Under the pieces are notes generated by a model, which was not told where the DNA came from, did no database searches, and worked only from the letters and a program-made list of their open reading frames with translations. A stretch of DNA of 64,000 nucleotides, taken from contig NZ_JAQMWP010000003.1 in assembly GCF_030403745.1 (NCBI RefSeq), positions 186,001-250,000 on the forward strand, given 5' to 3'. The stretch's first letter is position 1; every line of letters begins with the position of its first letter. Origin of the DNA: Streptomyces sp. S.PB5. Lineage in GTDB: Bacteria > Actinomycetota > Actinomycetes > Streptomycetales > Streptomycetaceae. This document shows positions 17,970 through 26,592 of this stretch, one piece after another. Position numbers and translations under genes: made by a program.

Positions 17970-19001
17970 ATGCCCCAGGAATTGCGCGCGGTCGAGTGGA
18001 CCGGGGAGAGCCTCGCCCTCATCGACCAGACACTGCTGCCGCAGCGCACCGAGACGATGGATGTCCGCGATGTGGACACCTTGGTCGACGCGATCCAGCG
18101 CCTCGTGGTGCGTGGCGCGCCGGCGATCGGCGCGGCGGGCGCGTACGGCGTCGCGCTCGCGCTGATCGAGGGGGAGCGCGAGGGCTGGTCGCTGGACGAG
18201 GTGCGCGCGGCCGTCGCCCGGGTCCGTGAGGCCCGCCCCACCGCCGTCAACCTCATGGTGTGCGTGGACCGCGTCATGACCCGCTTCGACGAGGGCCTCG
18301 ACGCGGTCCTCGAAGAGGCCGGCGCCGTCCAGCGTGAGGACGTCGAGGCGAACCGGGCGATGGGTGCCTTCGGCGCCGACTGGCTCCTCGAACTCGTCGG
18401 CGAGGACCGGCCGTTGCGCATCCTGACCCACTGCAACACCGGCGCCCTCGCGACGGCCGGCTGGGGTACCGCACTCGGCGTCATCCGCGAACTCCACGCG
18501 CGTGGACGCCTTGAGGTCGTCTACGCCGACGAGACGCGCCCCCTGCTCCAGGGATCCCGGCTCACCGCCTGGGAGTTGGCCCAGGAAGGCATCCCGCACT
18601 ACGTCCAGGCGGACGGAGCCGCGGCCGGGACCATCCTGCGCGGCGAGGTCGACGCGGCGATAGTCGGCGCGGACCGGATCGCCGCGAACGGTGACACGGC
18701 GAACAAGGTCGGCACGGTGGGGGTCGCGCTGGCGTGCGCCGACGCGGGCATCCCGTTCCTGGTGGCGGCGCCCACGACGACCGTGGACCTGTCGACCAAG
18801 ACCGGCGACGAGATCCACATCGAACTCCGCGGCGAGGACGAGGTGCTGGAGTGGGGCGGGGTACGGACGGCGCCCGCCGGGTCGCGCGGTCACAACCCCG
18901 CGTTCGATGTGACGCCGGGCCGCCTGGTGACGGGGCTGGTGACGGAGCGGGGTGTGCTGGAGGTGTCGGCCGGTCAACTGCCGGGCGACCACCTTCAGTA
19001 G
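17970..19001 (+). CDS. mtnA: 5-methylthioribose-1-phosphate isomerase
   Basis: A 343-residue enzyme that converts MTR-1-phosphate to methylthioribulose-1-phosphate in methionine salvage. Family marks are RGAPAIG (48-54), the catalytic Cys155 in ILTHCNTGAL and Asp235 in VGADRIAANGD. These distinguish true MtnA from eIF2B-alpha relatives. The ATG at 17970 has AGGAG nine bases upstream. It is convergent with mtnBCD, sharing the long palindromic terminator, and divergent from the BMP importer operon. It is the meeting point of the MTA and MTR branches. Confidence 0.95.
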   Translation: MPQELRAVEWTGESLALIDQTLLPQRTETMDVRDVDTLVDAIQRLVVRGAPAIGAAGAYGVALALIEGEREGWSLDEVRAAVARVREARPTAVNLMVCVDRVMTRFDEGLDAVLEEAGAVQREDVEANRAMGAFGADWLLELVGEDRPLRILTHCNTGALATAGWGTALGVIRELHARGRLEVVYADETRPLLQGSRLTAWELAQEGIPHYVQADGAAAGTILRGEVDAAIVGADRIAANGDTANKVGTVGVALACADAGIPFLVAAPTTTVDLSTKTGDEIHIELRGEDEVLEWGGVRTAPAGSRGHNPAFDVTPGRLVTGLVTERGVLEVSAGQLPGDHLQ

Positions 19002-19012
19002 AGCCTGCGGTA

Positions 19013-19058
19013 CGCAGAAGAAGGGGACCCCCGAGCTCGGGGGTCCCCTTCTTCTGCG
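19013..19058. terminator. 46-bp perfect palindrome, bidirectional terminator
   Basis: Two 23-base arms (19013-19035 and 19036-19058) are exact reverse complements with no spacer, between convergent mtnA and mtnB. The runs of A/G and T/C at the ends make it an efficient terminator in both directions. Confidence 0.9.
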
Positions 19059-19090
19059 TGCGGCTCAGCTTCTTCTTCGTGCGGCTCAGC
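19058..19090. repeat. 12-bp direct repeat at the end of mtnB
   Basis: GTGCGGCTCAGC occurs at 19058-19069 and again at 19079-19090, separated by a short TTC-rich stretch. The second copy includes the mtnB stop codon. This looks like a small local duplication of the gene end next to the terminator. Confidence 0.6.
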
Positions 19091-19694
19091 GCTGCGACAG
19101 CTCCAACTCCAGCAGCCACTCCACGACTTCGGTGTGGTGCCGGGCCTGACGCGGGTCGGCGCCCCACACGTACAGGCCGTGTCCCGCGACCACCACGGCC
19201 GGCATCCGCGGATCCCGCGCGGCCTCCAGACGGTCCCCGAGCACCTTCATGTCCTGGCTGTTGGCGATGACCGGCAGCGTCACCTCGACGTCGTGGGCGG
19301 GCTGCCCGACGCCCTTCAGCATCTCCAGGTCCTTGAACACGATCCCGCCGGGCTCCCGCCGTCCCATCGCCACGGAGGCCACCGTGTGCACATGCACCAC
19401 GGCCCCCGCACCGGTCAGCGCGGCGACCCGCGCGTGCAGCTCGGCCTCCGCGGACGGCCTGCCGCCCCGCACGGCGGCGCCCTGGCCGTCCACCAACACC
19501 ACGTCGGCAGGCGTCAGTTCACCCTTGTCATGGCCGCTCGCGGTCACCGCGAGCCGCAGCGGATCCCGGGTGAGGACCACGGACAGATTCCCGGAGGTGC
19601 CCCGCATCCAGCCGAAGCCGGCGAAGCGGGCGGACTCGGCGGCGAGGACCGCCCCCGCCTCCTCCAGGTCGAGTTCGGTGATCTCGGCGGTCAT
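19086..19694 (-). CDS. mtnB: Methylthioribulose-1-phosphate dehydratase
   Basis: A 202-residue class II aldolase/adducin-family enzyme that dehydrates methylthioribulose-1-phosphate. Zinc ligands are visible in VVHVHTVASV (HxH) and in the third histidine of AGHGLYVWG. The substrate phosphate region includes RGTSGNLS near residue 30. Its ATG overlaps the mtnC stop by 4 bases. Last gene of mtnD-mtnC-mtnB. Confidence 0.92.
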   Translation of the reverse strand: MTAEITELDLEEAGAVLAAESARFAGFGWMRGTSGNLSVVLTRDPLRLAVTASGHDKGELTPADVVLVDGQGAAVRGGRPSAEAELHARVAALTGAGAVVHVHTVASVAMGRREPGGIVFKDLEMLKGVGQPAHDVEVTLPVIANSQDMKVLGDRLEAARDPRMPAVVVAGHGLYVWGADPRQARHHTEVVEWLLELELSQR

Positions 19695-20416
19695 GCGGTA
19701 CTCCCGGTGGTGCTGATGGTGATCTCGTCGAACGCCCCCGCCTCGGCGTGGTCGCCTACGCCCTGCTCGTAGTACGGCTCCCCGGGCCGCCGGATGCCGA
19801 CCGCGTGCCAGCCGGCCGCGCGGGCCGCGTCCAGCTCGCCGGGGCGGTCGGAGAGGAAGAGGAGCCGTGCCGGCCCGATGCCGGCCGACTCCGCGATACG
19901 GCGGTACGACTCCGGCTCCTGCTTGGGGCCCGCGTTCTCGGTGTCGTACAGACCGGAGACGAGTGAAGTGAGGTCGCCCTCCGGGCTGTTGGTGAACCAG
20001 GCCCGCTGGGCGGCCACCGAGCCGGACGAGTAGACGTACAGGCCGGTGCCGGCCGCGTGCCATGTGCGCAGCCGCGGTACGACGTCGTCGTAGAAGTGCG
20101 AGACCAGGTCGCCGCGCGCGAAGCCCTCGGACCAGATGATGCCCTGGAGCGTCTTGAGCGGCGTCGCCTTGATGTCGTCGTCGAGCCAGGCGTTCAGGGC
20201 CTTCTCGACGGCCGCCGCGTCGGCGTCCGGGTCGCCGAGCTCTACGCGGACCTGGGCGACCGCACGGGCCACGTCCGGATCGTCGCCCCGCTCGGCGAGC
20301 AGCGTCCCGAAACGCGAGCGCGAGTAGGGGTAGAGCACGTCGACGACGAAGCCCGTGGCGCTCGTGGTGCCCTCGATGTCGAGCACCACGGCGTCCACGT
20401 CGCACAGCAGGCTCAT
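19691..20416 (-). CDS. mtnC: Acireductone synthase (enolase-phosphatase E1)
   Basis: A 241-residue HAD-superfamily bifunctional enzyme that enolises and dephosphorylates diketo-methylthiopentyl-1-phosphate to acireductone. The nucleophile motif is VLDIEGTT (Asp13, with Glu15 in place of the usual second Asp, the E1 hallmark). VYSSGS, the Lys in [10 protein letters not shown] and [12 protein letters not shown] complete the HAD motifs. Overlaps both neighbours by 4 bases (ATGA). Confidence 0.95.
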   Translation of the reverse strand: MSLLCDVDAVVLDIEGTTSATGFVVDVLYPYSRSRFGTLLAERGDDPDVARAVAQVRVELGDPDADAAAVEKALNAWLDDDIKATPLKTLQGIIWSEGFARGDLVSHFYDDVVPRLRTWHAAGTGLYVYSSGSVAAQRAWFTNSPEGDLTSLVSGLYDTENAGPKQEPESYRRIAESAGIGPARLLFLSDRPGELDAARAAGWHAVGIRRPGEPYYEQGVGDHAEAGAFDEITISTTGSTA

Positions 20417-21012
20417 GCGGAGGCCTTGTCCGCCTCGTAGCCCGCCGCGATCGTGTCGTAGTCCGGGAAGCGGGAGGCGATCGTCGAGCCGGTGAAGTTG
20501 CCGATCCAGCCGTCCTCCTCGTGGAAGAAGCGGATCGCGGTGAAGGAGGGGCTGGTGCCCATGTCGAACCAGTGGGTGGTGCCGCGTGGCACGCCCAGCA
20601 GGTCGCCCTTCTCACAGAAGACCGCGTGCACCTCGCCGTTCACGTGCAGGTAGAAGATGCCGGAGCCGGAGACGAAGAAGCGGACCTCGTCATCGTCGTC
20701 GTGCGTGTGCTCCTGGAGGAACTTCTCCCGCGCGGCCTTCGCCTTCGCGGGGAACCCCGGGTCGTCGCTGGGGTGCAGACCGAGGACGTCGACGGTGGTG
20801 AAGCCCTCCTCGGCGTTCAGCTTCTCGATCTCCGGGCCGTACGCGGCGAACACCGTGTCGCTGTCGGCGTCGAAGGGCACGTCCTCGCGGATCGGCCACT
20901 GCTCGTAGCGCACACCGAGCGGCAGAAGCGCCTCGGCGATCTCGGCGGGGTCCGAGGTGCGGCGGACCTGCGTCTCGGGGCCGGACTCGGACCAGGTGGT
21001 CAGCAGCGTCAT
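20413..21012 (-). CDS. mtnD: Acireductone dioxygenase
   Basis: A 199-residue cupin metalloenzyme (Fe or Ni) that cleaves acireductone with oxygen; the Fe form gives 2-keto-4-methylthiobutyrate, the methionine precursor. Cupin motif 1 is [17 protein letters not shown] (His102, His104, Glu109) and the second motif holds His147 (GTTHWFDMG). The ATG at 21012 is preceded by GGAG. A longer frame to 21063 adds no family sequence. A short Cys-rich ORF lies 103 bases upstream on the same strand. The transaminase for the last step is not in this window. Confidence 0.94.
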   Translation of the reverse strand: MTLLTTWSESGPETQVRRTSDPAEIAEALLPLGVRYEQWPIREDVPFDADSDTVFAAYGPEIEKLNAEEGFTTVDVLGLHPSDDPGFPAKAKAAREKFLQEHTHDDDDEVRFFVSGSGIFYLHVNGEVHAVFCEKGDLLGVPRGTTHWFDMGTSPSFTAIRFFHEEDGWIGNFTGSTIASRFPDYDTIAAGYEADKASA

Positions 21013-21115
21013 GGGAACAACTCCAGGAGTCTGGAAGGAAAGTCCGGATACCGAGACAAGCACCGGACGGGCGGGGAGGAAGAGGGACGGCGGCGAAACG
21101 CGGCGGGACAGTCGG

Positions 21116-21190
21116 TCAGCCGCGACACAGCGCGCGACAACAGCGGCGCATGCAGGGCATACGCATCGCTTTCGCGCGGGGTGTCGTCAT
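21116..21190 (-). CDS. Putative 24-aa cysteine-rich leader peptide upstream of mtnDCB
   Basis: ATG, preceded by GTGAGG five bases upstream, opens 24 codons and a TGA. The C-terminal half, [16 protein letters not shown], holds four Cys codons including an adjacent Cys-Cys pair, and many Arg. Its position 103 bases before mtnD fits a translated attenuator. It differs from the other two leaders at the N-terminus but shares the Cys-Arg end. It could be chance, but three such ORFs at three starts in one island make that less likely. Confidence 0.6.
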   Translation of the reverse strand: MTTPRAKAMRMPCMRRCCRALCRG

Positions 21191-21341
21191 CGGGGCCTCA
21201 CTGTGCCGGGTCGGGTGCCGGTCCCGCGATCGTAACCCGCCATGTCCGGTCAACCGGGTGTGACGTACTCGTCGTCTCACGTGCTGAGAAACCGCTTCCG
21301 TTCCTTTGACGTATGGCTGAAATCGTTCTCATGATCTGCGT
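21191..21341. promoter_or_regulatory. Divergent promoter region, mtnDCB and MTR importer
   Basis: 151 bp between two divergent leader ORFs. On the plus strand TTGACG (21306-21311) and CATGAT (21330-21335), 18 bases apart, form a good sigma-70-type promoter whose start would fall at the ATG at 21342, so that leader would be leaderless. The minus-strand promoter was not resolved. Confidence 0.5.
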
Positions 21342-21413
21342 ATGAAGACGCTGCTGCTCGTGCGGCGGCTGTACGTGGACCTGCTCCGGACGACCACCGC
21401 CAGCTGTCGCTGA
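21342..21413 (+). CDS. Putative 23-aa leader peptide upstream of the MTR importer operon
   Basis: ATG opens a 23-codon ORF beginning MKTLLLVRRLYVDLLR and ending ASCR before TGA. The LL-x-RR-L-x-VDLLR core with a terminal Cys-Arg is the typical form of actinobacterial putative leader peptides. There is no ribosome-binding site, but a promoter placed to start transcription at the ATG is visible, consistent with leaderless translation. It lies 117 bases before the binding-protein gene. Confidence 0.75.
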   Translation: MKTLLLVRRLYVDLLRTTTASCR

Positions 21414-21530
21414 CCCCACCCGGAGCCCCGCCCTGCCCTTTTCGGCGGTGGCGCATTCCCTTTCTGCTCGCGCTCCGGGCCCGGCACCCCCTTCATCCGC
21501 TCTGCACCACCCCGCACCTGGAGCCCCCTC

Positions 21531-22628
21531 ATGTCCCGCACCCGTCTGCCCCTTGCCGTGCTGTCGCTGGCCTCCGTCTCCGCGCTCGCGCTCTCCGGCT
21601 GCTCGCAGTCCACGGACGCCTCGAAGAACACCGGCGACACCACCGCCTCCGCCTCGGCCGCCACCGGCAAGAAGCCCGCCCCCTTCAGCGAGGGCGCGGT
21701 CAAGGTCGCCCTGGTCCGGCAGAGCGGCGCCGGCGACTACTTCGAGCAGTGGGGCAACGGCGCCAAGGCCCAGGCCAAGGCCCTCGGCATCGACCTGACG
21801 GTGTACGACGCCCAGGCCGACAACGCCAAGCAGGCCACCGACCTCTCCTCGGCCATCAACTCGGGCGCGAAGGCGATCATCATCGACCACGGCTTCCCGG
21901 CGACCATCCAGCCGGAGATCGACAAGGCCGTGAAGAAGGGCATCGAGGTCGTTGTCTACGACGTCGAGACGCCCACGAAGGGTGTCGTCTCCACCAGGCA
22001 GAACGACGCCAGCATGGCCCAGGCCGTCCTCGACGTGATGGCGAAGGAGGTCGGCAAGGACGCCAGGGTCGGATACGTCAACGTCGCCGGCTACGCCGCC
22101 CTCGACAAGCGCGACACCGTCTGGACGAAGGAACTCGCCGCGCAGGGCTGGAAGCAGGAGTTCAAGGTCGGCAAGGTCACCGACTCCACGGCCACCGACA
22201 ACGTTCCCCTGGTCTCCGCCGCCCTCACCCAGCACTCGGACGTGGCGGGCGTCTTCGCCCCCTACGACGAGCTCGCCAAGGGCACGGTCCTCGCCGTCCA
22301 GAACAAGAAGCTCCAGGACAAGGTGAAGGTCTTCGGCGCGGACGTCTCCAACGCCGACATCCAGCAGATGACCGCCGCCGGCAGCCCGTGGGTCGCCACC
22401 GCAGGCACCGACCCGTCCGCGGTCGGCGCCGCCGTCGTCCGCACCACCGCACTCGAGCTGGCGGGTCAACTGAACAAGACCTCCGTCGAGTTCCCGGCCG
22501 TCGCCATCACCCAGGACTTCCTGCGCGAGAAGAAGATCGAGAACATGGACCAGCTGCGTGAGGCGCTGCCCGCGCTGAACCTGTCCCAGGTCTCGACCGC
22601 GGACTGGATCTCGAATGTCGCCCACTGA
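21531..22628 (+). CDS. Sugar-type ABC substrate-binding lipoprotein, probable methylthioribose binder
   Basis: A 365-residue lipoprotein with lipobox LSGC (Cys near residue 24), a Ser/Thr/Ala linker and a type I periplasmic-binding fold of the RbsB group (VKVALVRQSGAGDYFEQW, then AKAIIIDHG and VFAPYDELAKG). The operon continues with a double ATPase, one permease and mtnK, so the ligand is inferred to be 5-methylthioribose or a close relative. The gene overlaps the ATPase gene by 14 bases. Confidence 0.85.
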   Translation: MSRTRLPLAVLSLASVSALALSGCSQSTDASKNTGDTTASASAATGKKPAPFSEGAVKVALVRQSGAGDYFEQWGNGAKAQAKALGIDLTVYDAQADNAKQATDLSSAINSGAKAIIIDHGFPATIQPEIDKAVKKGIEVVVYDVETPTKGVVSTRQNDASMAQAVLDVMAKEVGKDARVGYVNVAGYAALDKRDTVWTKELAAQGWKQEFKVGKVTDSTATDNVPLVSAALTQHSDVAGVFAPYDELAKGTVLAVQNKKLQDKVKVFGADVSNADIQQMTAAGSPWVATAGTDPSAVGAAVVRTTALELAGQLNKTSVEFPAVAITQDFLREKKIENMDQLREALPALNLSQVSTADWISNVAH

Positions 22629-24153
22629 GACGGCCGCGTCGGGGGTCACCCCGGCCGTCAGCCTGACCGACGTCAGCATGGCCTTCGGAGGCAGGACCGT
22701 CCTCGCCTCCGTCTCGCTGGACATCGCACCGGGCAGCGTCGTCGCGCTGCTCGGCGCGAACGGCGCCGGCAAGTCCACGCTGATCAAGATCCTTTCGGGC
22801 GTGCACACCGACCACGGCGGCCAGGTGCGGGTCGCCGGGGAACCCGCGGCTCTCCAGTCGCCGCTGGCCGCCCGGCAGTTGGGCATCCAGACCGTGCACC
22901 AGCGCATCGGCGAGGGCATCGTGCCCGGCCTCACGGTCGCCGAGAACCTGGTCTTCGAGGAGCTGGCCCAGAGCCGCGGCAACCCCTTCCTGAACGGAGG
23001 CAGGCTGCTGGCCCGGGCCCGCGAGATCCAGGCCGGTCTCGGCCTGGACTGGAGCGACTCGCTGCTGAAGCGCGATGTCACCGAACTCGGCATCTCCGAC
23101 CGCCAGTTGCTCATCCTCGCCCGCGCCCTCGCCACCCGCCCCCGGCTCCTCGTCCTCGACGAGCCGACCTCCGCGCTCTCCGCCGCCGAGGCCGAGCGCC
23201 TGTTCACACTCGTCGAGAAGATGCGCGACGACGGCATCGCCGTGCTCTACGTCTCCCACCGCCTCGGCGAGATCGACGCCCTGGCCGACCGTCTGGTCGT
23301 CCTGCGGGACGGCCGTCTCACCGAGGACCAGGCCAAGCCCTTCGACTGGGACGCGGCGCTGCGCGCGATGCTCGCCCAGGCACAGGAGGCGACGACGGCC
23401 CGCCCGGTGCGGGAAGGGGCGTCCGGCGAAGTCGTGCTGTCCCTGCGGGGCGTCCGGCTCTTCGAGGGCCGCACCCCTCTCGACCTGGACGTCCGCACCG
23501 GCGAAGTCACCGGCGTCGTGGGCCTGTTGGGCGCCGGCAAGACCGAGCTGGCCCGTGGCCTCTTCGGCGCCGAGCCCTTCACGGCGGGCGCCGTCGAACT
23601 CGACGGCGAGGACTTCGCGCCCCGCCGGCCGTCCGACGCGATCCGGGCCGGCGTCCATCTGGTCCCCGAGGACAGGCATGCCGACGCCCTCGTCCCCGGC
23701 TGGTCGCTCGCCCAGAACATCTCCCTGCCGTTCCTGAAGTCCTTCTCCCGGCTCGGCCTCGTCAACACGGCGAAGGAGGACGCCCTCGGCCGCGACACCA
23801 TCGAGGCCCTCGGTGTCGTCGCCCGCGACGAGCGCAGCGCGGTGGAGGAGCTGTCCGGCGGCAACCAGCAGAAGGTCGTCGTCGGCCGCTGGCTCGCCAA
23901 GACCCCCCGAGTCCTCATCCTGGACGAGCCGTTCCGAGGCGTGGACATCGGTGCCCGCCGGGACATCGGCCGCCGCGCCCGCTCCCTGGCCGCCGAGGGC
24001 GCCGCCGTGCTCGTCCTGTCCGCCGACGTCGACGAGATCCTCGAGATCGCCGACCGGGTCGTCGTACTCGCCGCCGGTGAGATCCACCTCGACGCCTACG
24101 GCGAGGACGCGGAACGCGACCGCGTGATCCAGACCATCTCGGCGTCCGTCTGA
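22615..24153 (+). CDS. Sugar ABC importer ATPase with two nucleotide-binding domains
   Basis: A 512-residue fused ATPase of the ribose/RbsA type. Domain 1 has Walker A GANGAGKST near residue 55 and Walker B LLVLDEPTSAL. Domain 2 has a degenerate Walker A (GLLGAGKTE) and the signature LSGGNQQK with ILDEPFRGVD. The start codon lies within the binding-protein gene, so the two are translationally coupled. Partner of the permease at 24183. Confidence 0.92.
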   Translation: MSPTETAASGVTPAVSLTDVSMAFGGRTVLASVSLDIAPGSVVALLGANGAGKSTLIKILSGVHTDHGGQVRVAGEPAALQSPLAARQLGIQTVHQRIGEGIVPGLTVAENLVFEELAQSRGNPFLNGGRLLARAREIQAGLGLDWSDSLLKRDVTELGISDRQLLILARALATRPRLLVLDEPTSALSAAEAERLFTLVEKMRDDGIAVLYVSHRLGEIDALADRLVVLRDGRLTEDQAKPFDWDAALRAMLAQAQEATTARPVREGASGEVVLSLRGVRLFEGRTPLDLDVRTGEVTGVVGLLGAGKTELARGLFGAEPFTAGAVELDGEDFAPRRPSDAIRAGVHLVPEDRHADALVPGWSLAQNISLPFLKSFSRLGLVNTAKEDALGRDTIEALGVVARDERSAVEELSGGNQQKVVVGRWLAKTPRVLILDEPFRGVDIGARRDIGRRARSLAAEGAAVLVLSADVDEILEIADRVVVLAAGEIHLDAYGEDAERDRVIQTISASV

Positions 24154-24182
24154 CCTGGCCGCCCGCCGCCGAAGGAAGCACC

Positions 24183-25229
24183 ATGACCACCCAGCAGAGC
24201 ACCGAGGTCCCCACGAAGGCGGCCATCCCGCCCGGGACCTCCACCGGCGTGCGCGTCCAGAACGCCGTCATCAAGTACGGCTTCATCTTCGTGACGGTCG
24301 CGCTCTTCCTGTACTTCGCGCTGAGCGAGGGCTCCTTCCGTGAGTCGGCGACCCTCCTCGACACCCTGCGCTATGTCTCCGTGGCCGCCATCCTCGGCCT
24401 CGGCGTCACCCTCACCATGGCCGTCGGCGGAATGGACATGTCCGTCGGCGCGGTCGCCGGCCTCGGCGTCTCGGTCGCCGCCCAGACGATGGTCGTCCAC
24501 AACCAGATCGGCGCGGTCGCGATCATCGCCGTGATCGCGGCGGGTGCGCTGGCGGGCCTGCTGAACGCCCTGCTGATCGTGGTCCTGAAGATTCCCGACA
24601 TGCTGGCCACGCTCGGCACCATGTTCGTCATCCAGGGCACCAAACTCATCCTGGTGGACGGTCAGTCGATCACCCCCGGCATGACCCTGGACGACGGCAG
24701 CACCGCGCCCGGCAGGTTCACCGACGGCTTCCTGAAGATCGACCGCGGCACGGTCCTCGGTATCCCCGTGTCGGTCCTGATCTTCGGCGGTCTGACCATC
24801 GCCGCCTGGGTCTTCCTCGCCCGCACCCGCTGGGGCCGCGTCCTGTACGCCATCGGCGCCAACCCGGAGGCCTCCCGCCTGGCGGGCATCCGCGTAGGCG
24901 CGTACCGCTCGCTCGCCTACGTCATCTCGGGCGTCCTCGCCTCCGTCGGCGGCCTGATCCTGGCCTCCCGCATCGGCCAGGGCGATGTGTCCGCCGGAAC
25001 CTCGCAGCTCCTGGAGGCGGTGGCGGTCGCCCTGGTCGGTACGTCGGTCCTGGGCCGAGGCCGCCCGAACGTCTGGGGCACGGCTCTCGGCGCGGTCCTG
25101 ATCGGCATCATCACCACCGGCCTGACCATCAAGGGCCTGCCGTACTACACGCAGGACGTCGTCGAGGGCGCGGTCCTCATCCTCGCCCTGGTCTTCAGCT
25201 TCACCCTGTCCAAGCGCCGCACCGCATAA
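24183..25229 (+). CDS. Sugar ABC importer permease
   Basis: A 348-residue RbsC-type permease (BPD_transp_2) with about nine hydrophobic segments and the family loop MAVGGMDMSVGAVAGLG. Only one permease gene is present, so it probably works as a homodimer, as RbsC does. GAAGGA precedes the ATG, 29 bases after the ATPase stop. Confidence 0.92.
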   Translation: MTTQQSTEVPTKAAIPPGTSTGVRVQNAVIKYGFIFVTVALFLYFALSEGSFRESATLLDTLRYVSVAAILGLGVTLTMAVGGMDMSVGAVAGLGVSVAAQTMVVHNQIGAVAIIAVIAAGALAGLLNALLIVVLKIPDMLATLGTMFVIQGTKLILVDGQSITPGMTLDDGSTAPGRFTDGFLKIDRGTVLGIPVSVLIFGGLTIAAWVFLARTRWGRVLYAIGANPEASRLAGIRVGAYRSLAYVISGVLASVGGLILASRIGQGDVSAGTSQLLEAVAVALVGTSVLGRGRPNVWGTALGAVLIGIITTGLTIKGLPYYTQDVVEGAVLILALVFSFTLSKRRTA

Positions 25230-25244
25230 GGGAGTTCACCGACC

Positions 25245-26417
25245 ATGGGCTACCGCATCCTGGAGACCGACGACATCCCGGCGTACCTGCACGAGCGGGG
25301 CCACTGGGAGGACGTCAGCGACATCCATGTCCGCGAGGTCTCCGACGGCAACGTCAACCGGGTCTTCCTCGCGTCCAGCGCCGACGGCACCCGCAGCCTC
25401 GCCCTCAAGCAGGCGCTGCCCTGGGTCCGGGTCGCCGGCCCCTCCTGGCCGCTCAGCCCGGACCGCGCCGACGCCGAGGCCCGCGCCTACGAGCAGCTCG
25501 CCAAGGTCACCCCGGACGAGATCCCCGGCATCCACGGCTACGACCCCGAGAACTACGCCCTGGTCATGGAGGACCTCTCCGACCTGGAGGTCCTGCGCAC
25601 CCTCCTCAACGAGGGCGCCTCCTACGGCCCCGAGACCTCCCCGCAGATCGGCCGCCTGGTCGCCCGGCTCTCGTTCACGACGAGCGACTTCGGCATGCCG
25701 TCGGCCGAGCGCAAGGCCCTGATCGCGGTCTCGGTCAACCCCGAGCTCTGCAAGATCACCGAGGACGTGGTCCTCTCCGAGCCGTACATCGAGCACGAGC
25801 ACAACCACTGGCACGAGGGCGTGGCCGACCTGGCGGCGGAGTTCCGCGCCGACGCGCGCCTGCGCACGGAGGTCGCCGCCCTCCGGCACGTCTTCATGAC
25901 CAGCGCCCAGGCACTCCTGCACGGTGACCTCCACACCGGCAGCATCATGGTCGGCGTACGCGAAGGCGCCCATGTGGTGCGGGTGTTCGACCCGGAGTTC
26001 TCCTTCGTGGGGCCCATCGGCTTCGACCTCGGCCTGTACTGGGCGAACGCGCTGGTGTCGGAGGAACGGGCGCGGTCTCTGGGCCGCTTGACGGACCACG
26101 CGGACCAACTCCGGCTGTCCTGGGAGGCGTTCGAGACGGAGTTCCGCCGGCTGTGGCCGGCCCGGGTGGACACGTTCTTCGACGACGCGTACTTGGACCG
26201 TTTCCTGGCAAAGGTCTGGACGGAGTCCCTGGGCTTCGCCGGCACGGAGATCATCCGCAGGATCATCGGCTTCGCCCACCTGACGGATCTCACGACCCTG
26301 CCCGACCCGGTTCCGGCCTCCCGCAGGGCGCTGCTGCTCGGGCGCGAACTGATCGTCAGGCGCGAGGAGCTGTCCTCCCCGGACGCGGTACGCCAGGTCG
26401 TCGCCTCACTGGGCTGA
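25245..26417 (+). CDS. mtnK: S-methyl-5-thioribose kinase
   Basis: A 390-residue APH/choline-kinase-fold enzyme that phosphorylates methylthioribose to MTR-1-phosphate, the substrate of MtnA. SDGNVNRVFLA is the nucleotide loop, LLHGDLHTGSIMV the catalytic loop and VFDPEFSFVGPIGFDLG the metal-binding segment typical of MtnK. It is the last gene of the importer operon, 15 bases after the permease, and this gene names the likely cargo of that importer. Two hairpins follow it. Confidence 0.93.
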   Translation: MGYRILETDDIPAYLHERGHWEDVSDIHVREVSDGNVNRVFLASSADGTRSLALKQALPWVRVAGPSWPLSPDRADAEARAYEQLAKVTPDEIPGIHGYDPENYALVMEDLSDLEVLRTLLNEGASYGPETSPQIGRLVARLSFTTSDFGMPSAERKALIAVSVNPELCKITEDVVLSEPYIEHEHNHWHEGVADLAAEFRADARLRTEVAALRHVFMTSAQALLHGDLHTGSIMVGVREGAHVVRVFDPEFSFVGPIGFDLGLYWANALVSEERARSLGRLTDHADQLRLSWEAFETEFRRLWPARVDTFFDDAYLDRFLAKVWTESLGFAGTEIIRRIIGFAHLTDLTTLPDPVPASRRALLLGRELIVRREELSSPDAVRQVVASLG

Positions 26418-26481
26418 GTCGTGGCCTCACGGGGCTGACCTGGCGTCGAACCACCCGCCACTGACAACCAGGACACACGAA

Positions 26482-26513
26482 AGGGGCGGCTCCGTCGGCG
26501 CGGAGCCGCCCCT
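26482..26513. terminator. Hairpin terminator after mtnK
   Basis: A 13-bp stem (26482-26494 with 26501-26513) and 6-base loop, with TCTC after the stem, lie between convergent mtnK and glpD. Confidence 0.85.
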
Positions 26514-26518
26514 CTCAT

Positions 26519-26551
26519 GTGACGGCCCCCATAGGGGAGAGGGGCCGTCAC
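26519..26551. terminator. Second hairpin between mtnK and glpD
   Basis: An 11-bp stem (26519-26529 with 26541-26551) with an 11-base loop lies 42 bases from the glpD stop. It probably serves the glycerol operon coming from the other side. Confidence 0.65.
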
Positions 26552-26592
26552 CCGGCGGCGCCGGCCCCGGTCGGGAGGGGCCGGCCCGAGGT

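Noticed and set aside
26440..26470. TTGTCAGTG on the minus strand near 26465, like the RecA-NDp -35 part
   Set aside because: Eight bases later is TTCGAC, not TAnnnT, and there is no gene start next to it; it lies between convergent genes.
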